From the NCBI GenBank assembly GCA_009930125.1, contig RZYZ01000057.1, forward strand, positions 1-10,875: a stretch of DNA of 10,875 nt, in the 5' to 3' direction. The translations under genes were made by a program, and so were the position numbers. Each line of letters opens with the position of its first letter. Within the stretch, counting starts at the first letter, position 1. The notes beneath the pieces were generated by a model. It searched no databases, was not told the origin of the DNA, and saw nothing but the letters and a program-made list of their open reading frames with translations. Below are positions 7,320 through 10,875 of this stretch, in pieces. This DNA comes from Clostridia bacterium (GTDB lineage Bacteria > Bacillota > Clostridia > Clostridiales > Clostridiaceae).

Positions 7320-7802
7320 TTATTCTCTGATGTAGGTCTTGTCTTCAACCGGTTCATTTTCAGGCAGGCTATTTTCTTCCGCCAGCAGTTTTTTCAGTTC
7401 GTCTTCCATAAACTTATAGAGTTTCTCCCAGCTGACCACCTTGAAGTTATGCTTTTCATCAATCATGGAGACAGCGGAAAACTCCTCTTTTCCGTCCAGT
7501 TTTCGGAAGAGAAAGTGGACCCCCTTGTAATCCAGCACCAGTACGCGATCGGCACTCATATAGCCCTGACTGAGCAGGTCATAGGCATTACAGAACTCGC
7601 ACAGATAGCCGATCAGTGTCTCGCCCATACTGTCAATGCTGGTGACAGAGTACTTCCCTGTAACCCAGCGATACCATCCATCATGGAGATTGACGAAATT
7701 GAAAAACTCATTATGGTTCTTCAGTAGACGCCGTAATGATGCAATTTCGATTTTCTTTTTTTCCTCAACTATTTCTCTTCTTTCGTTATCTTTGACTTCC
7801 AT
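7320..7802 (-). CDS. Hypothetical protein, 160 residues, unrecognised
   Basis: I do not recognise this protein. It is soluble-looking, with no membrane segment or signal peptide. The first 30 residues are highly charged and probably helical (KDNERREIVEEKKK). A central part of about 100 residues is rich in aromatic residues, including HDGWYRWVTGKYSV, two cysteines in LCEFC (CxxC spacing is absent) and strand-like stretches such as RVLVLDYKGVHFLF. An acidic, Glu/Pro-containing tail follows. ATG 7802 is chosen because GGGGTGA (minus strand, 7808-7814) is a usable ribosome binding site 5 bases upstream. GTG 7811 would add three residues but lacks such a site. The gene converges on ade, is separated from the upstream helicase gene by a terminator, and has its own promoter. 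Codon use resembles its neighbours, so there is no sign of recent transfer. Confidence 0.75.
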   Translation of the reverse strand: MEVKDNERREIVEEKKKIEIASLRRLLKNHNEFFNFVNLHDGWYRWVTGKYSVTSIDSMGETLIGYLCEFCNAYDLLSQGYMSADRVLVLDYKGVHFLFRKLDGKEEFSAVSMIDEKHNFKVVSWEKLYKFMEDELKKLLAEENSLPENEPVEDKTYIRE

Positions 7803-7839
7803 CCTTTTCACCCCAGGTAGTATAATATTCTAAAAATTC

Positions 7840-7854
7840 TTATACTTAGTATAA
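7840..7854. promoter_or_regulatory. 15-bp palindrome over the -10 box, candidate operator
   Basis: TTATACTTAGTATAA is a perfect palindrome with 7-bp arms around one central base. It completely covers the -10 hexamer of the hypothetical gene's promoter, the usual position of a repressor site. No known regulator is assigned. A second, looser dyad AACAC-N6-GTGTT (7853-7868) abuts it. Confidence 0.4.
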
Positions 7855-7856
7855 CA
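7848..7856 (-). promoter_or_regulatory. Extended -10 promoter for the hypothetical gene
   Basis: On the minus strand TGT-TATACT forms an extended -10 element (TGn before a 5-of-6 hexamer at 7848-7853). The -35 region 17 bases upstream, TTAAAG, is poor, which is normal for extended -10 promoters. Transcription would start near 7841, giving a leader of about 40 bases. Confidence 0.5.
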
Positions 7857-7939
7857 CACTTCCGTGTTTCCTTTAATAACGTAAAGCAAACAATATGTAA
7901 AACTATTGGAGATGTTTTGGGAATGGAGAACATATAATA

Positions 7940-7966
7940 AAAGTGTATGGAAAAACCATACACTTT
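7940..7966 (-). terminator. Intrinsic terminator after the DbpA-like helicase gene
   Basis: AAAGTGTATGG (7940-7950) pairs with CCATACACTTT (7956-7966) around a 5-base loop, an 11-bp perfect stem five bases after the helicase stop. On the minus strand the stem is followed by TATTATATG (7939-7931), so the T tract is imperfect and some read-through into the hypothetical gene is possible. Confidence 0.75.
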
Positions 7967-7970
7967 ATAC

Positions 7971-9407
7971 TTATTCTTTTTTGGCTTTCTCCACTCTGAG
8001 ACTCTTCCCTTTGATCTTTCTTTCCGAGAGTCCCTTCCTGGCGATTTCACCTTTTCCGTTCATGATGTCGATGTAGGAACCCTGCTCCAGCACTTTGATG
8101 ATGCCGATGTCTTCCGGTTCGATGCCGTCAATGGCGTTCAGCGTACCCACGATATCAAGCGGTCTGATCTTCTTTTTCTTTCCGCCATTGATATAGAGTT
8201 TCATGATGTCTGTATGGGTGACCTTCTTTTTGGGCCTGTTTCTTCTGAGGTTCTTCTGGAACTCCCTGAATCCGTCCTTTCCGTTTCTGTAGGGCTCATA
8301 GTCCATATGACTGATCTCCCCCAGGGAGGATCCGATATACTGCTCCACTTCAGACACCTTTCTCAGATCGTACTCCGTGATGAAGTAGATGGCCAGACCT
8401 TTTTTGAAGTTTCTGCCTGTTCTGCCCTTGCGATGGACATAGCTTTCCTTTTCCACCGGAAAATCATAGCTCAAGGAAATATCAAGATCCGATACATCTA
8501 TTCCTCTGGAAGCCACATCCGTGGCCACCATATAGGGGATCTCCTTGTTTTTGAATCTTTCCATGGCCTTCAGCCTGTCTTCCTGCATCATTCCACCATG
8601 GATCTTCAGTGCATCGATGTTGGCCCCTTCCAGTCTCTTCTGAAGTCTGTCGCATTCATCCTTCGTATTGACGAAGATGATCATGCCCTGGGGCTTTCTT
8701 CCGTAAATAACGGAAAGAAGTGCTTTCCACTTGTCCTTCACATCCAGCTCATAATGGAGTGCTTCGATGTTCAGCTCTTCATCCCTGGCTGCCTCGATGA
8801 TCCTGAAATCCGATGTGATCTCTGATGCCAGTTCTCTCACGCTCTCGGTGATGGTGGCGGAGAACATCATGGTCTGCTTCACATTCCTCAGATGCCGCAC
8901 GATCTCCATGACTTCATCTGTGAACCCGCGATCCAGCAGCTCATCCACTTCGTCAATGATGAGGTGCTTAATGGAGGACACATCAATGGTCCCTCTCTTG
9001 ATATGATCCAGAACCCTTCCCGGGGTTCCGCTGATGGCCTGATGTCTGTTTTTCATGGCGGAGATCTGCTCCTGGAACGGCTGCTTTCCGAATACTGCTA
9101 CACAGGAAAGCTTCTTGTATCTTCCCAGCGTATCGTACTCGTTTTTGATCTGCAGGGCCAGTTCTCTGGAAGGTGCCAGAATCAGTGTATTGGCATTATT
9201 TTCCTCCCAGGAGGTTCTCTCCAGAATGGGCATGAGAAAGGCGATGGTCTTTCCGCTTCCGGTGGAGGAAGAGCCCAGTATATTTTCTCCGGCCAGGGCC
9301 ACAGGACCCACTTTCTCCTGTATTTCTGTCAGTTCCTTGAAACCCAGACTCTCAATAGCCTTGAGGATTTCACTGTCTATATTGAGACTTGTAAATTTTC
9401 TACTCAT
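7971..9407 (-). CDS. dbpA: DbpA/YxiN-like DEAD-box ATP-dependent RNA helicase
   Basis: This 478-residue enzyme would remodel RNA, most likely 23S rRNA during large-subunit assembly. Core motifs are: Q-motif Gln30, motif I SSTGSGKT (47-54), Ia PSREL (79-83), Ib TPGR (128-131), motif II DEVD (152-155) instead of DEAD, motif III SAT (183-185), motif V ATDVASRGID (295-304) and motif VI HRKGRTGR (325-332). After about residue 400 a domain resembling the DbpA RNA-binding fold (ending in the segment IIKVLEQGSYIDI and a basic tail) matches the part that recognises 23S rRNA hairpin 92 in DbpA and YxiN. The length matches YxiN-type proteins. ATG 9407 is chosen because AAGGAG (plus 9413-9418) lies 5 bases upstream. 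A frame extension up to TTG 9503 has no such support. The promoter lies about 140 bases upstream, leaving a long leader. Confidence 0.92.
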   Translation of the reverse strand: MSRKFTSLNIDSEILKAIESLGFKELTEIQEKVGPVALAGENILGSSSTGSGKTIAFLMPILERTSWEENNANTLILAPSRELALQIKNEYDTLGRYKKLSCVAVFGKQPFQEQISAMKNRHQAISGTPGRVLDHIKRGTIDVSSIKHLIIDEVDELLDRGFTDEVMEIVRHLRNVKQTMMFSATITESVRELASEITSDFRIIEAARDEELNIEALHYELDVKDKWKALLSVIYGRKPQGMIIFVNTKDECDRLQKRLEGANIDALKIHGGMMQEDRLKAMERFKNKEIPYMVATDVASRGIDVSDLDISLSYDFPVEKESYVHRKGRTGRNFKKGLAIYFITEYDLRKVSEVEQYIGSSLGEISHMDYEPYRNGKDGFREFQKNLRRNRPKKKVTHTDIMKLYINGGKKKKIRPLDIVGTLNAIDGIEPEDIGIIKVLEQGSYIDIMNGKGEIARKGLSERKIKGKSLRVEKAKKE

Positions 9408-9488
9408 TATTACTCCTTGTTTTCTACGGCTGTGATTCTCTTCTTCTATTTTTTCGCAGTCCGTATTTTCCGCAAAAAAATAGCTCAC

Positions 9489-9498
9489 CTCACGTGAG
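9489..9498. repeat. 10-bp palindrome in the helicase mRNA leader
   Basis: CTCACGTGAG is a perfect palindrome, and the preceding CTCAC (9484-9488) duplicates its first half in tandem. A weaker AT-rich hairpin flanks it (TTTTTTCGC 9449-9457 with GCAAAAAAA 9472-9480). Both lie between the candidate promoter and the helicase start, so they would be in the leader of its mRNA. Confidence 0.35.
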
Positions 9499-9544
9499 AA
9501 CAACCTTCACTTTTCCAATCCAATGGGACGCAATGTTTCTACTT

Positions 9545-9573
9545 ATTATATGCTAAGAACCATTCAGTTGCAA
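9545..9573 (-). promoter_or_regulatory. Promoter of the DbpA-like helicase gene
   Basis: On the minus strand TTGCAA (9568-9573) and a perfect TATAAT (9545-9550) are separated by 17 bases. Transcription would begin near 9538, about 130 bases before the ATG. The spacer 9408-9651 contains this promoter, the leader and the upstream terminator, and no supported gene. Confidence 0.65.
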
Positions 9574-9609
9574 ATGAAATCCGCAATTTCTGCATGTAGT
9601 GCTTTTCAG

Positions 9610-9644
9610 AAAAGGGTCAGAGCATGCATCGCCCTGACCCTTTT
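9610..9644 (-). terminator. Intrinsic terminator after the SDR gene
   Basis: AAAAGGGTCAG (9610-9620) pairs with CTGACCCTTTT (9634-9644) in an 11-bp stem around a 13-base loop. On the minus strand the stem ends in TTTTCT, eight bases after the stop codon. The plus strand also shows a T run, so the hairpin may work both ways. Confidence 0.85.
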
Positions 9645-9651
9645 TCCTCTC

Positions 9652-10392
9652 TTATCTGAAATCCTGTCCCCCATTGACCTGAATGACCTCTCCCACCAGG
9701 TAGGAAGCTTCTTCCGATGCCACGAAATAGATGGCTTTGGCGATGTCCTCCGGCTTACCGAGCCTTCCCGCCGGAATACCCTTCACCCAGGAATCCAGAA
9801 GGTCTCTGCTGGTTTCACTGTGAAAATCCGTATCGATGGTTCCGGGAGAAACCGCATTGACACGAATACCGTATGGAATCAGCTCCTTGGCAAGGCCTCT
9901 TGTGAACGTTAAAAGACCCGCCTTGGTCACTGCATAAGCGGCAGCTCCAGGACCGCCGCCCATATGGGCTGCGATGGAAGTGATATTCACGATGCTTCCT
10001 CCGTTTATCTTGAGATAAGGGATGGCTCCGCGGGAAACATAGAAGGCGCTGGTTAGATTCAGATCCATCACCGCATTCCAGTGGGCTGTCTCCATCCCTT
10101 CCACGGATTTTCTGCCAAGAAGCCCGCCGGCATTATTCACCACCACATCCAGTCGACCGAATTTTTCTGTGACGGCTTCGATCATGGCATTCACTTCTTC
10201 TTCCTTGGTCACATCGGCTTTGAAATAGTACGCCTCATAGCCCAGATCCCTCAGCTTCTTTTCCGCTGAAGCGCCATTCTCCTCTTGGATTCCGTTTATC
10301 GCCACGATAAACCCTTCCTTCCCGAACCTTTCCGCTGCCGCAAGTCCAATTCCTCGGGTCCCGCCCGTTATGAGCGCCACTTTCTTCTTCAT
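9652..10392 (-). CDS. Short-chain dehydrogenase/reductase, FabG-like
   Basis: This 246-residue cytoplasmic NAD(P)-dependent oxidoreductase is of the classical SDR size. The dinucleotide-binding motif TGGTRGIG is at 9-16, NNAG at 86-89, and the catalytic tetrad is Asn112, Ser139, Tyr153 and Lys157. The Ser-to-Tyr distance is one residue longer than in E. coli FabG, through a glycine-rich GGGPG loop. The segment VNAVSPGTIDTDF and the ending VNGGQDFR are family-typical. It could be a 3-oxoacyl-ACP reductase or a sugar/alcohol dehydrogenase. Without fatty-acid genes nearby, a general carbonyl reductase is as likely. ATG 10392 is preferred: AGGAG (plus 10404-10408) lies 11 bases upstream, somewhat far, and the glycine-rich motif sits normally near the N-terminus. 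An in-frame extension to 10572 is not family-like. It is divergent from an aldo/keto reductase gene. Confidence 0.92.
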   Translation of the reverse strand: MKKKVALITGGTRGIGLAAAERFGKEGFIVAINGIQEENGASAEKKLRDLGYEAYYFKADVTKEEEVNAMIEAVTEKFGRLDVVVNNAGGLLGRKSVEGMETAHWNAVMDLNLTSAFYVSRGAIPYLKINGGSIVNITSIAAHMGGGPGAAAYAVTKAGLLTFTRGLAKELIPYGIRVNAVSPGTIDTDFHSETSRDLLDSWVKGIPAGRLGKPEDIAKAIYFVASEEASYLVGEVIQVNGGQDFR

Positions 10393-10429
10393 CTCAATTC
10401 TCTCTCCTCTTGTGATCTTCTTTTTTCTT

Positions 10430-10435
10430 ATTATA
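10430..10435 (-). promoter_or_regulatory. Candidate -10 box of the SDR gene
   Basis: A perfect TATAAT on the minus strand lies 37 bases before the SDR start. The corresponding -35 region (AGAGAG at 17 bases) does not match consensus, so an activator or another promoter may be involved. Confidence 0.4.
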
Positions 10436-10636
10436 GCCCATCCTGACCAGTTCTCTCTACTGAATTTCCTGTTTCGAGATAGAGGCAGGAAAAAATAGTA
10501 CAGTGGTCTTGCTGCACGAAGTATATTCGCGTAGATAGAAATCTGAAGTCTTTGATACCAGGCTCTATACATAGCGAAGAGTTCATCTCAGGAAGTTCCA
10601 ACAATTCGGAGGAGTGCTTAGCATCCTTCACTCACT
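10436..10636. other. Gene-free spacer between SDR and aldo/keto reductase genes
   Basis: I see no supported gene in this part of the 328-base divergent spacer. A minus-strand frame starting at GTG 10631 (66 codons, to 10431) has no ribosome binding site and no recognisable family. Short dyads occur: TTCCTG (10466-10471) with CAGGAA (10486-10491), and CACGAA (10515-10520) with TTCGCG (10526-10531, one G-T pair on the minus strand). None is followed by a T tract. No riboswitch core or tRNA was recognised. Confidence 0.5.
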
Positions 10637-10667
10637 TTGATATAAATATAACTATAACTGTTATATA
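10637..10667 (+). promoter_or_regulatory. Candidate promoter of the aldo/keto reductase gene
   Basis: TTGATA (10637-10642, 5 of 6 to consensus) is followed after 18-19 bases by TTATAT/TATATA (10661-10667). The AT-rich sequence allows several -10 registers, so the exact one is uncertain. The start codon is 54 bases downstream. Confidence 0.45.
10646..10666. promoter_or_regulatory. Nested palindromes in the aldo/keto reductase promoter, candidate operator
   Basis: TATAACTGTTATA (10653-10665) is a perfect palindrome with 6-bp arms around one base. Its left arm TATAAC is duplicated in tandem (10647-10652), which creates a second dyad, ATATAAC-N7-GTTATAT (10646-10666). The structure fills the spacer and -10 region of the candidate promoter, a typical repressor position. 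The regulator cannot be named. Confidence 0.45.
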
Positions 10668-10720
10668 TAAATAACTACTTACTCCTTGGAATGAATGTAA
10701 TATTAATAAAAGGAGATTTT

Positions 10721-10875
10721 ATGGATAACTATACATTAGCCAATGGCTTGCAGATCCCCAGCATAGGTTACGGCACATGGAAGAATGTGAAGCCCGAAGA
10801 ATGCGTGGACGGAGTGAAATTCGCTCTGGAACTGGGCTTCAAACACATCGACTGCGCAAGAGTCTATGCCAATGA
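10721..10875 (+). CDS. Aldo/keto reductase, N-terminal part (runs off the window)
   Basis: The first 51 codons are visible. They contain the N-terminal strand and first barrel unit of NADPH-dependent aldo/keto reductases of the 2,5-diketo-gluconate reductase type: NGLQIPSIGYGTW at 8-20, then LGFKHIDCARVYANE, which carries the family's catalytic Asp44 and Tyr49. The enzyme would reduce aldehydes or ketones in the cytoplasm. AAAAGGAGAT (10708-10717, strongest part AAGGAG) lies about 6 bases before ATG. The frame is open to the window end, so the length, the catalytic Lys and His and the cofactor site are not visible. It is transcribed away from the SDR gene, suggesting that two carbonyl-redox enzymes share a control region, though this is inference. 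Confidence 0.9.
   Translation, partial: MDNYTLANGLQIPSIGYGTWKNVKPEECVDGVKFALELGFKHIDCARVYAN

Noticed and set aside
7947..8825. Plus-strand open frame of 292 codons antisense to the helicase
   Set aside because: It covers a fully conserved DEAD-box gene on the other strand and shows no family features. It starts inside the helicase terminator.
8892..9497. Plus-strand frame of 201 codons antisense to the helicase N-terminus
   Set aside because: It is a shadow of conserved helicase motifs, with no ribosome binding site or known domain.
9408..9503. 32-residue N-terminal extension of the helicase from TTG 9503
   Set aside because: The extension lacks a properly spaced ribosome binding site, precedes the normal family N-terminus, and a strong AAGGAG site marks ATG 9407.
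10393..10572. 60-residue N-terminal extension of the SDR
   Set aside because: Classical SDRs begin just before the TGxxxGIG motif. The extension crosses the candidate -10 box and has no family similarity.

Overview
This window looks like ordinary chromosomal sequence from a low- to moderate-GC member of the Bacillota, probably an anaerobe or facultative anaerobe of the Clostridia or Erysipelotrichia kind. The evidence is strong GGAGG-type ribosome binding sites before almost every gene, AGA as a common arginine codon, AT-rich spacers with clear -35/-10 boxes, compact hairpin-plus-T-run terminators, and gene families typical of that phylum (polar amino acid ABC transporter, CmpB-type membrane protein, adenine deaminase, YxiN/DbpA-like helicase). 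The exact genus cannot be told from this sequence. No rRNA, tRNA, CRISPR array, insertion sequence or phage gene was recognised.

Layout. Bases 1-1317 are the end of an amino acid ABC transporter operon: the last 23 codons of a likely substrate-binding protein, a permease and a compact ATPase, all overlapping or touching. A CmpB-family membrane protein follows on the same strand (1391-2188), with its own candidate promoter and a terminator after it. Next come three well-separated plus-strand genes, each with promoter evidence and a terminator: manganese-type superoxide dismutase (sodA, 2467-3075), an S9 prolyl oligopeptidase-family serine peptidase (3265-5265) and adenine deaminase (ade, 5511-7244).

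From 7320 to 10392 the genes lie on the minus strand: an unrecognised 160-residue protein converging on ade, a DbpA/YxiN-like DEAD-box RNA helicase with a DEVD motif II, and a FabG-like short-chain dehydrogenase/reductase. A 328-base gap then separates the dehydrogenase from a divergent plus-strand aldo/keto reductase that runs off the window end.

How they fit together. Only the ABC transporter genes form an obvious functional unit (uptake of a polar amino acid or similar solute). The remaining genes are mostly single transcription units of housekeeping or stress type: oxygen defence, peptide hydrolysis, purine salvage, ribosome assembly and carbonyl/alcohol redox chemistry. I found no convincing new multi-gene system. 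The points most worth a second look are regulatory and small-scale: palindromic operator candidates before the unknown gene and before the aldo/keto reductase, a dyad in the sodA promoter, a long leader on the helicase mRNA, a shortened ABC ATPase, and the unknown gene itself.
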